Assembly (NCBI RefSeq): GCF_010548275.1 | Contig: NZ_JAAGLT010000005.1 | Span: forward strand, 310,001 to 374,000 | Direction of reading: 5' to 3' | Origin: Streptomyces sp. SID12488 | GTDB lineage: Bacteria > Actinomycetota > Actinomycetes > Streptomycetales > Streptomycetaceae | Length of the DNA: 64,000 bases | Part shown: positions 53,372 through 62,820 of the stretch, piece by piece | Position numbering within the stretch: position 1 is the stretch's first letter | Layout: each line of letters starts with the position of its first letter | The notes under the pieces: generated by a model | The model's input: the letters and a program-made list of their open reading frames with translations, nothing else | The model's database searches: none | Told to the model about the DNA's origin: nothing | Position numbers and translations under genes: made by a program

Positions 53372-54769
53372 GTGACCAGACTCAGCGTCGAGATGCTGGC
53401 AGCGGACACCGTCGAGCCGATCACCTCGGCCGGCCATGCCCAACTGGGCATCGCCGTGCTGGCGGGCATCGCGCTCATCGTCCTGCTGATCACCAAGTTC
53501 AAGCTGCACGCCTTCCTGGCCCTGACCATCGGCTCGCTCGCGCTGGGCGCCTTCGCGGGCGCGCCGCTCGACAAGGCCATCGCCAGCTTCACCACCGGGC
53601 TCGGCTCGACGGTGGCAGGCGTGGGTGTCCTGATCGCCCTTGGCGCGATCCTCGGCAAGCTGCTCGCCGACTCCGGCGGCGCCGACCAGATCGTCGACAC
53701 GATTTTGGCGAGGGCCTCGGGCCGGACGATGCCCTGGGCGATGGTGCTGATCGCCTCGGTGATCGGCCTGCCCCTGTTCTTCGAGGTCGGCGTGGTGCTG
53801 CTGATCCCGGTCGTCCTGATGGTCGCCAAGCGCGGCAACTACTCCCTGATGCGCATCGGCATCCCGGCGCTCGCGGGCCTGTCCGTGATGCACGGCCTGG
53901 TCCCGCCGCACCCCGGGCCGCTGATCGCGATCGACGCGGTCGGCGCCAACCTCGGCGTGACCCTGGCGCTCGGTGTCCTGGTCGCCATCCCGACTGTGAT
54001 CATCGCTGGGCCGCTGTTCTCGCGGGTCGCGGCCCGCTGGGTCGACGTGCCCGCCCCCGACCGCATGATCCCGCAGCGCCCCTCCGAGGACCTGGAGAAG
54101 CGTCCGGGCTTCGGCGCCACCCTGGCCACCATCCTCCTGCCCGTCGTCCTGATGCTGTCCAAGGCGCTGGTCGACATCATCGTCGACGACCCCACGCACA
54201 TGATGCAGCGCGTCTTCGACGTGGTCGGCTCCCCGCTGATCGCCCTGCTCGCCGCAGTCCTCGTGGGCATCTTCACGCTGGGGCGCCCGGCCGAGTTCAC
54301 CAAGGAGCGCATCTCCCGGATCGTCGAGACGGGCCTCGCGCCCATCGCGGGCATCCTGCTGATCGTCGGCGCGGGCGGCGGCTTCAAGCAGACGCTGATC
54401 GACTCCGGGGTCGGCAAAATGGTCCTGGACATCTCGGAGGACTGGTCGATACCGGCCCTGCTGCTGGCCTGGCTGATCGCGGTGGCGATCCGGCTGGCGA
54501 CGGGTTCGGCGACGGTCGCCACGGTCTCGGCGGCCGGTCTGGTGGCCCCCCTCGCGGCCGACATGTCTACCGCGCACGCGGCCCTACTCGTCCTGGCCAT
54601 CGGCGCCGGCTCCCTCTTCTTCAGCCATGTCAACGACGCCGGATTCTGGCTCGTCAAGGAGTACTTCGGCCTGAACGTCGGCCAGACCCTCAAGACCTGG
54701 TCGATCATGGAGACGATCATCTCGGTGGTCGCGGGCAGCCTGGTCCTGCTGCTGTCACTCGTGATCTAG
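53372..54769 (+). CDS. gntP: Gluconate:proton symporter
   Basis: 465 residues with 11-12 hydrophobic segments of the GntP family. GLSVMHGLVPPHPGPLIAID near residue 170 and the late FFSHVNDAGFWLVKEYFGL are family hallmarks. It imports gluconate for GntK. The GTG at 53372 has AAGGGAA about 10 bases upstream. Confidence 0.94.
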   Translation: MTRLSVEMLAADTVEPITSAGHAQLGIAVLAGIALIVLLITKFKLHAFLALTIGSLALGAFAGAPLDKAIASFTTGLGSTVAGVGVLIALGAILGKLLADSGGADQIVDTILARASGRTMPWAMVLIASVIGLPLFFEVGVVLLIPVVLMVAKRGNYSLMRIGIPALAGLSVMHGLVPPHPGPLIAIDAVGANLGVTLALGVLVAIPTVIIAGPLFSRVAARWVDVPAPDRMIPQRPSEDLEKRPGFGATLATILLPVVLMLSKALVDIIVDDPTHMMQRVFDVVGSPLIALLAAVLVGIFTLGRPAEFTKERISRIVETGLAPIAGILLIVGAGGGFKQTLIDSGVGKMVLDISEDWSIPALLLAWLIAVAIRLATGSATVATVSAAGLVAPLAADMSTAHAALLVLAIGAGSLFFSHVNDAGFWLVKEYFGLNVGQTLKTWSIMETIISVVAGSLVLLLSLVI

Positions 54770-54784
54770 GGGTACGCCTGCCCG

Positions 54785-55022
54785 TCCGTTGCCCGGGCTG
54801 CGGGTCCTTCGTGGCTGGTCGCGCCCACGCGGCGGAGCCGCAGATCAGATACGGCCCCGCGCCCCTTTCAGGACGCGTTGCGGCTGGGCCGGGCCACCCG
54901 GCGAGACCCTGGACCTGACACAGGCCCCGCGACCCCTCAGGCGCCCGTTGAGGCTGGGTGGGTCCGCCCGGCGCAGCCGTCGATCGGATGGAGCCCGCGC
55001 CCCTTTGGGGCACCCAGCGCCT
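54785..55022. repeat. Tandem array of diverged Streptomyces intergenic repeats
   Basis: Three head-to-tail units begin near 54785, 54877 and 54946, each running from a CGTTG plus Gly-codon-like GC-rich part to a CCCGCG-CCCCT end. The first unit (54795-54867) closely matches the elements at 11311 and 18991; the second and third are progressively diverged. No gene is present between gntP and the convergent cytochrome gene. Confidence 0.7.
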
Positions 55023-55032
55023 CGCCGTCGGT

Positions 55033-55659
55033 TCAGGGGCGCCACAGGGGATGCTCGCTGTCCGCCCACCTCTTGCTCACCGAGCCCGTCCTGAGGCCTC
55101 GGCGGGCCTCCGGGTCGCCCAGGGCCATACCGATGTGGCCGGCCAGGACGATGCCGATGGTGAGCGCCAGCCAGTCGTGGACGAAGGTCGCACTGGTGCG
55201 CCACATCAGCGGGGTGAGGTGGGTGAACCACATGAGCAGGCCCGTGCCGAGCATGACCAGGGTGGCGCCCGCGATCCAGGACGCGTAGATCTTCTGGCCC
55301 GCGTTGAACTTGGCCGCCGGGCGCGAGGTGCTGCGCTTGTCGCGTCGTAGGGCGGCGCGCAGCCAGACGCGGTCGTGCGGGCCGAAGCGGTTGAGGTGGC
55401 CCAGGTCGGCGCGGAGGGCACGGGAAGCCAGGCCGGCCAGGACGGGTACCGGCAGGGCGAGGCCCGCCCATTCGTGGACACGGACCACCAGTTCGCGGCG
55501 GCCGACCAGCTCGGCGAACACGGGGAGATACAGACAGGCCGCCGTCACCACGCACACGCCCATCAGCGCGGCCGTCACGCGGTGCACCCACTTCTGGGGG
55601 CGGCCGAAGCGGCGTACGTCCGAGGTGGAGGGCGCCGGGGCGTCAGCTCGTAGGCTCAT
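55033..55659 (-). CDS. Cytochrome b-type membrane protein
   Basis: 208 residues with four hydrophobic helices and His residues placed for haem (KWVHRVTAALMG, VVRVHEWAGLAL, WFTHLTPLM, FVHDWLALTIGIVLAGHIG). It belongs to the cytochrome b561/thiosulfate-reductase-like group. It overlaps the molybdoenzyme gene by 17 bases and probably serves as its membrane electron partner. Confidence 0.85.
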   Translation of the reverse strand: MSLRADAPAPSTSDVRRFGRPQKWVHRVTAALMGVCVVTAACLYLPVFAELVGRRELVVRVHEWAGLALPVPVLAGLASRALRADLGHLNRFGPHDRVWLRAALRRDKRSTSRPAAKFNAGQKIYASWIAGATLVMLGTGLLMWFTHLTPLMWRTSATFVHDWLALTIGIVLAGHIGMALGDPEARRGLRTGSVSKRWADSEHPLWRP

Positions 55660-56419
55660 CGTCGCGTCCGTTCGATCTGCCGACCCAGGCGTCGATGTCG
55701 TAGCCGCGGTTCTCCCAGTAGCCGGCCCGCACGTTCTCGGTGACCGTGATGCCGGAGAGCCACTTGGCGGACTTGTAGAAGTACATGGGGGCGACGTAGA
55801 GGCGGACCGGGCCGCCGTGGCTGTGGCTCAGGTTCTTGTCCTGCATGCGCAGTGCGACCAGGACGTCGGCGCGGCGGGCCTGGTCGAGGGTGAGGCTCTC
55901 GGAGTAGGCGCCGTCGAAGCAGGTGAAGCGCACCGCTCCGGCCGAGGAGCGCACTCCCGCCGCGTCCAGGAGCCGGGACAGCCGCACCCCTTCGAAGGGC
56001 GTGCCGGGCACCCGCCAGCCCGTGACGCACTGCACGTCCTTGACCATCCTGGTCTGGGGCATCGCACGCAGGTCGGCCAGGGTGTAGGTGATCGGTCTGT
56101 CGACGAGACCGTCGATCTTCAGCTGGTAGTTCTCCGCGTCCTTGCGGGGTACGGAGGACGTCACCGAGTAGTAGCGGAAGCCGCCGCCGTTCGGGAGGAG
56201 GCCGGTCAGGCCGGTGGGGTCCTTCTCCGCCGCGCCCGCGAGGAACGCCTCCATGCCGCGCTGGAGGGTGGGCGCCGCGACCACGCCGAGGGCGCCCAGA
56301 CCGAGGGTGCCGAGCAGTACGCGGCGGCCGATGGGCGTACCCCGGTCCTGCCCTTCGGGTGCTGCGGGTGCTGCGGGTTGCTCGGGCTCTTCCGGTTTTT
56401 CGGGTCGTTCGGAGTTCAC
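55643..56419 (-). CDS. Tat-exported molybdopterin-dependent oxidoreductase (sulfite-oxidase fold)
   Basis: 258 residues. A twin-arginine signal (IGRRVLLGTLGLGALG, residues 30-46) precedes the molybdopterin domain. The Mo-ligand Cys is in VKDVQCVTGWRVPGTPFEGV at residue 131; YSESLTLDQARRADVLVA and HSHGGPVRLYVAPMY are typical. The GTG at 56419 has no strong ribosome binding site. With the cytochrome b gene it forms a two-component extracytoplasmic redox system comparable in plan to MsrPQ; substrate unknown. Confidence 0.88.
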   Translation of the reverse strand: MNSERPEKPEEPEQPAAPAAPEGQDRGTPIGRRVLLGTLGLGALGVVAAPTLQRGMEAFLAGAAEKDPTGLTGLLPNGGGFRYYSVTSSVPRKDAENYQLKIDGLVDRPITYTLADLRAMPQTRMVKDVQCVTGWRVPGTPFEGVRLSRLLDAAGVRSSAGAVRFTCFDGAYSESLTLDQARRADVLVALRMQDKNLSHSHGGPVRLYVAPMYFYKSAKWLSGITVTENVRAGYWENRGYDIDAWVGRSNGRDDEPTS

Positions 56420-56530
56420 CTGTCCATTCGAACACCCGCGACCCCTGTCGAGCCAGGGATCGCGGGTGCGCGTCAGACTTCCGTAACCGCTTCTCACCCA
56501 CTTCTCAGGCGGCGGCCACGGAAAGGGTGC

Positions 56531-58093
56531 TCAGGAGGACGATTCCGCAGCCTCCGACTCCGCAGCCTTGTCCAGCTGGAACGCCTCGTTGCCGAGCCCG
56601 ATCCGGGCGTGCACCTCGGGCTTGCGGGAGCGCAGGACCAGGCCCTGGACCAGGCCGACGACCACGGCGGCGCCGATGATGCCGGGCAGCACCCAGTTGA
56701 GGGCGGAGTCCGGGCCCGTGCCGACCAGGATGTCGAAGTCCTTGATCGTGTAGCCGGCGATCACGAGCAGGGCGATGCCCGCCAGCGCGGACGTCACCAG
56801 CCGCCAGGCCTGGGCGCCCGCGGCGCCACGACGGGCGAAGAAGACGATGACCGAGAGGGAGGCCGCCGCCATCAGCACGATCACGCCCAGGGCGCCGATG
56901 TTGCCCAGCCAGGTGAACAGCTTCAGCACGGGGGTGGTCGGGTCGCCCACCGGTCCGTCGTCGGAGACCGCGAAGGCGGCCACGACCACCACGGCCACGA
57001 CGGTCTGCAGGAGCGAACCGGTGCCGGGCGCACCGCTCGCGCCGGTGGTGCGGCCGAAGGTCGCGGGCAGGAGTCCCTCGCGGCCCATCGCGAAGGCGTA
57101 CCGGGCGACCACGTTGTGGAAGCTGAGCAGCGCCGCGAACATGCCGGTCACGAACAGGACGTGCAGGACGTCCGTGAAGGTGCCGCCGAGCCGGGACTCG
57201 GTGAGGGAGAACAGCAGTCCGGCGCTCTCCTTCTGCGCGGTGCCGATGATCGCGGAGGGGCCGGCCGCGACGGTGAACGCCCATGAGCTGATCGCGAAGA
57301 AGACGGCGACGAAGCTGACGGCGAGGAACATCACGCGCGGGACCAGGACGTGCGGCCGGCTCGTCTCCTCGGCGTACACGGGGGCCTGTTCGAAGCCGGT
57401 GAAGGCGGCGATGCAGAAGCACAGGGCGGTGCCGACGCCCGCGCCGGTGAGGGTGTCCGGGTTGAAGGCGTGCAGGGACAGGCCCTCCTTTGCCGGGTCG
57501 GCGACGGCGGCGATGTCGAAGATGACGACGAGGGCGACCTCGATGACGATCAGCACGCCGAGCACACGCGCGTTGACGTCGATCTTCAGCCAGCCGAGCG
57601 TGCCGACGGCCAGCGCGGCCAGCAACGCCGGTATCCACCAGGCGACTTCGGTGTCCAGGTAGGTGGAGAACAGCCCCGACACCTCGAACCCGAAGATGCC
57701 GTAGATGCCGACCTGGAGGGCGTTGTAGGCGACGAGCGCGAGCATCGCGGCGCCCGCCCCGGCGGTACCGCCGAGACCGCGCGAGATGTACGCGTAGAAC
57801 GCGCCCGCGTTGTGGACGTGGCGGCTCATCTCGGCGTACCCGACGCTGAAGAGGACGAGGACGACGCCGAGAAGGACGAAGAGGAGGGGCTGGCCGACGA
57901 TGCCCATCACCGCGAATGTAGTGGGCATGACACCTGCGACCACCATGAGCGGAGCGGTCGCGGCGAGGACGGAGAGCAGAAGCCCTCCGGTGCCGAGTCG
58001 GTCGGCGCGCAGCGCGCGGTCCTGACCCTTGAACGTACTGATGCCGCTGCTGCCGGCACTGGGTCTGCTCGTGCTCGAACTGCCCGTCGTCAT
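56531..58093 (-). CDS. APC-superfamily amino acid permease
   Basis: 520 residues with about 12 hydrophobic segments. The N-terminal TM1 region LLSVLAATAPLMVVAGVMPT and the TM6 region TGFEQAPVYAEETSRPHVLVPRVM match the APC family. Likely an amino acid or amine importer; substrate unknown. Confidence 0.88.
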   Translation of the reverse strand: MTTGSSSTSRPSAGSSGISTFKGQDRALRADRLGTGGLLLSVLAATAPLMVVAGVMPTTFAVMGIVGQPLLFVLLGVVLVLFSVGYAEMSRHVHNAGAFYAYISRGLGGTAGAGAAMLALVAYNALQVGIYGIFGFEVSGLFSTYLDTEVAWWIPALLAALAVGTLGWLKIDVNARVLGVLIVIEVALVVIFDIAAVADPAKEGLSLHAFNPDTLTGAGVGTALCFCIAAFTGFEQAPVYAEETSRPHVLVPRVMFLAVSFVAVFFAISSWAFTVAAGPSAIIGTAQKESAGLLFSLTESRLGGTFTDVLHVLFVTGMFAALLSFHNVVARYAFAMGREGLLPATFGRTTGASGAPGTGSLLQTVVAVVVVAAFAVSDDGPVGDPTTPVLKLFTWLGNIGALGVIVLMAAASLSVIVFFARRGAAGAQAWRLVTSALAGIALLVIAGYTIKDFDILVGTGPDSALNWVLPGIIGAAVVVGLVQGLVLRSRKPEVHARIGLGNEAFQLDKAAESEAAESSS

Positions 58094-58163
58094 CGCGGGG
58101 TTGTCCTTTCGGGCGTACGGAAATTTTCAGTGGTGACGGAACTTCTCGGTGGTGCGTGGGGCG

Positions 58164-59114
58164 TTACACCGTGCCGAGCGCGGTGGCGCGGGCGGCACGG
58201 AAGGCGGTGAGCGGGTCGCGGTCCGGGTAGGACCACGGAACGGGCGTCTGGTGCGGGCCGATCCGGTGGAACAGGGCGGCGGCCTCCGCGCCCCGGCCCT
58301 CGCAGAACTTCGCGTGGGCAAGGAAGTTGAGGTCGATCAGGCGACGCGGATGGTCGTCGCGCTCCCACTCCAGCCACCAGTCGAAGGCCGCCTTCATCAC
58401 CTGGCGGGCCCGCCGCCCGACCCAGTGCCCGGAGGACGCCGGGTCGGCGGACTCCAGGCCGGCGACGGCGAGGACGCGGTAGCGCTCGGCGTGCGCGACG
58501 ACCGGCAGGATCGCCAACGGTGAGTCGGCGGGGGCCTGTTCGACGGCCCAGTTGGCGAAGTCGTACACCTCGTGCAGCGGGTCCTGCCCGGCGGAGGTAC
58601 GGCGCTCGGCGAGGCGCGCGACCATCAGATGGTGGGCGTGGTGGTGGTCCGGGTAACGGTGCCGGACCTCGTCGAAGAGCTGTACGACGGTCTCCTCGGG
58701 GCCCACGTTCCGCTCCAGCTGGAGCAGCCCGAGCCAGGGTGTGGGATCGGCGGGAGCGAGCGCGGCGGCGGCGTGGCAGGCGTCGCGGGCCCGGACCGGC
58801 TTGTCCTTGCCGACGAGGGCCCGCTGGACGGTGGCCGCGGCGAGCAGGACGGAGGCGTCGGCGGACTCCGGTTCGGCGAGGAGCCAGTCGCGGGCCCAGG
58901 CGGCGGTGCCGGACTCCAGGGCGAGGACGGTGACCCGGTGCCCCCGGCGGTCCCAGTCGTCGCCGGTGGTGGTGAGCAGTGCGCGGACGGCCTGCCAGCG
59001 CCCCTGGGCCAGCGCGGCGCGCGCGGCGACGAGTTCGGTGTCGTCGAGCGCGGCGTCGAAGGCCTGGGCGGCACGTTTGCGGCCACGGCCCAGGGGTGGT
59101 GGAGGTGGAGACAC
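58164..59114 (-). CDS. Conserved Streptomyces protein with helical-repeat character
   Basis: 316 residues, all-helical, with TPR-like segments (AARAALAQGRWQAVRALL, RDACHAAAALAPADPTPWLG, HEVYDFANWAVEQAPADSPLA). Conserved in Streptomyces to my knowledge but uncharacterised. The GTG at 59114 (VSPPPPPLGRG) is preferred because GAGGAAG lies nine bases upstream; an earlier GTG at 59132 has none. Confidence 0.78.
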   Translation of the reverse strand: MSPPPPPLGRGRKRAAQAFDAALDDTELVAARAALAQGRWQAVRALLTTTGDDWDRRGHRVTVLALESGTAAWARDWLLAEPESADASVLLAAATVQRALVGKDKPVRARDACHAAAALAPADPTPWLGLLQLERNVGPEETVVQLFDEVRHRYPDHHHAHHLMVARLAERRTSAGQDPLHEVYDFANWAVEQAPADSPLAILPVVAHAERYRVLAVAGLESADPASSGHWVGRRARQVMKAAFDWWLEWERDDHPRRLIDLNFLAHAKFCEGRGAEAAALFHRIGPHQTPVPWSYPDRDPLTAFRAARATALGTV

Positions 59115-59469
59115 CGCGGGGAACTTCCTCACACGACGCGGTCTGTTGACGGCGATCGATCGACGGCCATCGGTTTGATCACGGACAGCAAACCCTCCAC
59201 GAATGCTTCACGTCAAGGCCGGATATGTATGCGACACGTGTCAATTAGGCATCCGTGTAGGACAGTTGACCTGACGAACGACAGATCCCCGCACGCCCCC
59301 TCAACCCCTCAAAGTTCACGTCAAGTCATGACATCGTGACCGTCCGGACACGGACGTGACCCTGCCGACCCGACGATTCCGTCACATCCCCGGGGCGGGA
59401 CCTGTCGGGGGCGGTTACAGTCGGCCTTTACCACACCCCACAATCCGCCCCGTCATCGAGGTACCCCGC
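59115..59469. other. Divergent promoter region, no gene
   Basis: 355 bases, less GC-rich than average, without coding bias. It contains a perfect 10-base palindrome GACACGTGTC (59233-59242) and several TTGAC boxes on either strand. It should hold the promoters of the helical-repeat gene and the DMT transporter. Confidence 0.5.
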
Positions 59470-60390
59470 GTGTCCGTCCTGGTTCTGACTCTCGCCGTGA
59501 GCGCCGCCTGCTGTCTGGGCCTCGGCTTCGTCCTCCAGCAGAACGTGGCCCGGCAGGCCCCTCTGAGCGACTTCCTCTCCCCGCGGCTGCTCCTGGACCT
59601 GGTGCGGGTGCCGCGCTGGCTCGCCGGCATCGGCCTGATGGTGGTGGGCATGGCGCTGGGCGCGATCGCGCTGAGCCAGGGCGAGGTGTCCCTGGTGGAG
59701 CCGCTGCTCGCGACGAACCTGCTCTTCGCGCTCGCCCTCTCCCGCAAGCAGACGAAGCAGCCGCTGGGCCGACAGGGCTGGACCGGCCTCCTGCTCCTCG
59801 CGGGCGGGGTGACGGCCTTCATCGTGGCGGGCGAACCACGCGGCGGCACGGCCCTCACGGATCCCTGGCGCCACTGGCTGATCATCGGCACCATGCTGGG
59901 CCTGGCCCTGCTCCTCACGACGTACGCGAAGCGTTCCCGCCTCAGCGCCGGCCCGGTCCTGCTGGCCCTGGCCGCGGGCCTCCTCTACGGCGTCCAGGAC
60001 GCCCTGACGCGGGTCAGCGGCCAGCGCTTCTCGGAGGGCGGGCCGGCCCACCTCCTCACCGGCTGGCAGCCGTACGGCGTACTGCTGCTCGGCCTCACCG
60101 GCCTGATCCTGGTCCAGAGCGCCTTCGAAACCGCCCCCCTGCGCATGTCCCTCCCCGCCCTCACCGCGGCCCAGCCCCTGGCCGGGATCATCTGCGGCGT
60201 CGGCTTCCTCGGCGACCGGCTGCGCACCGACACCGGGGCACTGGCATGTGAGGCGGCAGGTCTCGCGGCGGTGGTCGTGGGCATCGTCCTCCTGGGCCTC
60301 CACCCGGCGATGCCGAGCGGCTGCGCACCGAGGGCGATGGGCTTGGATGACAGACATGAGCACTCACTCCCCCGAGAGCACTCCCGCTGA
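59470..60390 (+). CDS. DMT-family transporter
   Basis: 306 residues with nine to ten hydrophobic segments of the drug/metabolite transporter (EamA-like) superfamily: SVLVLTLAVSAACCLGLGFV, VSLVEPLLATNLLFALALS, LAAGLLYGVQDALTRVSG. The GTG at 59470 has GAGG nine bases upstream. Substrate unknown. Its end overlaps the NUDIX gene by 35 bases. Confidence 0.85.
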   Translation: MSVLVLTLAVSAACCLGLGFVLQQNVARQAPLSDFLSPRLLLDLVRVPRWLAGIGLMVVGMALGAIALSQGEVSLVEPLLATNLLFALALSRKQTKQPLGRQGWTGLLLLAGGVTAFIVAGEPRGGTALTDPWRHWLIIGTMLGLALLLTTYAKRSRLSAGPVLLALAAGLLYGVQDALTRVSGQRFSEGGPAHLLTGWQPYGVLLLGLTGLILVQSAFETAPLRMSLPALTAAQPLAGIICGVGFLGDRLRTDTGALACEAAGLAAVVVGIVLLGLHPAMPSGCAPRAMGLDDRHEHSLPREHSR

Positions 60391-60952
60391 TTCCGCAGAT
60401 CCCACTGATCCCGCAGATTCCGTTGAACCCGCCGTTCCCGCTGCCGAGATCCTCGACATCGTCGACGAGAACGACGAGGTCGTCGGCCGGTCCCCACGGG
60501 GTGAGGCGTACGCGCGCGGACTGCGCCACCGCTGCGTCTTCATCCAGGCCAGGGACGCCCGGGGCCGACTCTTCGTCCACCGCCGCACCTCCACCAAGCT
60601 GGTCTTCCCCTCCCTGTACGACATGTTCGTCGGCGGAGTCGTGGGCGCGGGCGAGTCGTACGACGACGCGGCCCTGAGGGAGGCCGAGGAGGAACTCGGC
60701 GTAACGGGCCTGCCCCGCCCCGAGCCCCTCTTCAAGTTCCTGTACGACGGCGGCGCCGGCCGGAGCTGGTGGTCGGCGGTGTACGAGGTCCGCTGCGAGC
60801 TGCCCGTCCACCCCCAGGTGGAGGAGGTCGCCTGGCACGCGTTCCTGCCGGAGGACGAGGTGGAACGGCGGCTGGGCGAGTGGGAGTGGGTGCCGGACGG
60901 CCTGGCGGCGTACGAGCACCTCAGGGCCTACCGCTCACCGAAGAACCCGTAA
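60356..60952 (+). CDS. NUDIX hydrolase
   Basis: 198 residues. The Nudix box GVVGAGESYDDAALREAEEE lies near residue 98. The domain resembles the isopentenyl-diphosphate-isomerase-like/YfcD group (EILDIVDENDEVVGRSPR, CVFIQARDARGRLFVHRR). The N-terminal 30 residues are a low-complexity Asp/Pro/Ser/Ala stretch encoded by repeats of GATYCCGCA. The start at 60356 lies inside the end of the DMT gene. Confidence 0.88.
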   Translation: MSTHSPESTPADSADPTDPADSVEPAVPAAEILDIVDENDEVVGRSPRGEAYARGLRHRCVFIQARDARGRLFVHRRTSTKLVFPSLYDMFVGGVVGAGESYDDAALREAEEELGVTGLPRPEPLFKFLYDGGAGRSWWSAVYEVRCELPVHPQVEEVAWHAFLPEDEVERRLGEWEWVPDGLAAYEHLRAYRSPKNP

Positions 60953-60963
60953 GGTTCCTACAT

Positions 60964-61356
60964 GTGATCGATTTTGCACGGAACGTCCGTATGTGGTTCG
61001 CCCCCCAGGGGATCGGCGAGGAGGGCCGCACTCCCGACTACCGCTTCTCCCTGGCAAACGAACGCACCTTCCTGGCCTGGCTGCGTACCGCGCTGGCGCT
61101 GATCGGCGGCGGGTTCGCCGTGGACCAGTTCCTGCCCGACCTGCAGTGGGGGTGGCGGGTGGGGCTGGCGCTCGCGCTGCTGACGGCCGGGGTGCTGTGC
61201 TCGCTGCGGGCCGTCAACCACTGGGTGCGGTGCGAGCGGGCGATGCGGCGGGGCGAGGACCTGCCGGTGTCCCGGTTCCCGACGCTGCTGAGCCTCGCGG
61301 TCGCCGTGGTCGCGGTCGCCATGGTGATCGTCGTACTGGCCCGGGGGAACAGGTGA
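60964..61356 (+). CDS. DUF202 (YidH-type) membrane protein 1
   Basis: 130 residues with three hydrophobic helices. The DUF202 hallmark LANERTFLAWLRTALALIGGG lies near residue 32. Start GTG at 60964 (an ATG at 60991 is possible). Its TGA overlaps the next GTG. Function unknown. Confidence 0.85.
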   Translation: MIDFARNVRMWFAPQGIGEEGRTPDYRFSLANERTFLAWLRTALALIGGGFAVDQFLPDLQWGWRVGLALALLTAGVLCSLRAVNHWVRCERAMRRGEDLPVSRFPTLLSLAVAVVAVAMVIVVLARGNR

Positions 61357-61691
61357 GCCAGGCCGGGGTGGGCGAGGGAGAACTACGGGATCCCGGGCTG
61401 CAGCCGGAGCGGACCCGGCTGGCGTGGCGGCGTACGACGCTGTCGAGCACCGTCGCCGCCGTGCTCGCCGGGAAGTCCGCGCTGCACGGCGGGCCGTCGG
61501 CGGCCGGGGTCGCCGTCTGCGCGGTGTGCTGCGTGCTGTGGCTGTGGTTCCTCGTCGTCGCCCACCTGCGTATCCGGACGCTCGCGACGACGGGCGCAGA
61601 CGGTCCGCCTGCGCTCGCCGCCCGGCACGCCACCGCCGCGACCCTGTGCGCGATCGCCCTGGCGGTGTGCGGGGCGGCGCTCGTCCTCTGA
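61353..61691 (+). CDS. DUF202 membrane protein 2
   Basis: 112 residues, shorter second DUF202 protein with LQPERTRLAWRRTTLSSTVA near residue 16 and two to three hydrophobic segments. Coupled to the first by GTGA, so the two probably form a heteromer. Confidence 0.85.
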   Translation: MSQAGVGEGELRDPGLQPERTRLAWRRTTLSSTVAAVLAGKSALHGGPSAAGVAVCAVCCVLWLWFLVVAHLRIRTLATTGADGPPALAARHATAATLCAIALAVCGAALVL

Positions 61692-61718
61692 CGCCGGAGC
61701 CCGCCGCCGGTCGGGCTG

Positions 61719-62669
61719 TCAGGCTTCTTCGGCCCAGTCCACCGTCACCACGATCTTGCCCCTGGTGCGGCCCTCGGCGTTCAGCCGGTGCGCCTCCGCC
61801 GCGCGCTCCAGGGGGAACGTGTCGGACACATGCAGCGAGAACACGTGCTGTTCGACCATGTCGGAGAGGTGCGCGAGGTCTGTGGCGTCGGGGCGTACGA
61901 AGTAGTAGGTACCGCCCAGGTCGACGACGCCCGGGTCCGCGATCGACACCAGGCGGCCCCCGGGAGCCAGCAGCTCCACGGAGTCCTTCAGGGTGTCGCC
62001 GCCGACGGTGTCGAACACCGCGTCGACTCCGCCCGGGGCCAGTTTCCGCACCCGGTCGGCCATGCCCTCGCCGTACGTCACCGGGTCGCCGCCCAGCTCG
62101 CGTACGAAGTCGTGGTTGCGCACGCTCGCCGTGCCGATGACGTGCGCCGCACCCAGGTGACGGCGGGCCAGCTGGACGGCGACGGAGCCGACCCCGCCCG
62201 CCGCCGCGTGCACCAGGACGGTCTCGCCCGTGCGGACGCCGAGCGACCTGGCGAGCACCTGATAAGCGGTGAGCCCGACGAGCGGCAGCCCGGCCGCCTC
62301 CTCGAAGGAGAGGTTGCGGGGCTTGCGCGCGAGGGTGCGCACCGGCGCCGCGACGTACTCGGCGAAGGTGCCGCGCGAGAGGAAGTCCTCGCGTACGTAG
62401 CCGATGACCTCGTCACCCACGGCGTACTCGGAGACGGAGGCGCCCGGGCGCACCACGACCCCGGAGACGTCCCAGCCCGGTGTCACCGGGAAGACGGGGT
62501 CCAGGATGCCGTCGAGATAGCCCTCGCGGCACTTCCAGTCCACGGGGTTGACCGATGCCGCCCGTATCTTGACCAGCACCGAGTCGGGCCCGACCTTGGG
62601 GTCCGGGGCGTCCTCCGTGTACTCCAGGACGTCGGGACCGCCGTACCGGCTGTAGGTAATGGCTCTCAT
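61719..62669 (-). CDS. NADP-dependent zinc-free MDR oxidoreductase (quinone-reductase type)
   Basis: 316 residues of the medium-chain dehydrogenase family. N-terminal GroES-like part (MRAITYSRYGGPDVLEY, WKCREGYLDGILDPVFPVTP) and a Rossmann domain with VHAAAGGVGSVAVQLARR near residue 155. No zinc ligands are seen. Convergent with the DUF202 pair, divergent from the His-rich gene. Confidence 0.9.
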   Translation of the reverse strand: MRAITYSRYGGPDVLEYTEDAPDPKVGPDSVLVKIRAASVNPVDWKCREGYLDGILDPVFPVTPGWDVSGVVVRPGASVSEYAVGDEVIGYVREDFLSRGTFAEYVAAPVRTLARKPRNLSFEEAAGLPLVGLTAYQVLARSLGVRTGETVLVHAAAGGVGSVAVQLARRHLGAAHVIGTASVRNHDFVRELGGDPVTYGEGMADRVRKLAPGGVDAVFDTVGGDTLKDSVELLAPGGRLVSIADPGVVDLGGTYYFVRPDATDLAHLSDMVEQHVFSLHVSDTFPLERAAEAHRLNAEGRTRGKIVVTVDWAEEA

Positions 62670-62820
62670 ATGTCTGACCCTCCGGTCTCCTGGTGTTCGA
62701 CCTTCCGGGGTGCGCGGACGCCACGCAAGTCGAATAGCCTGAAATGGATGGTTTGCGTGACAGCCTGACCGGCGTCATCACAAGAACTTCAGCACCGCCG
62801 AACACCCGAAGGCGAGCATC

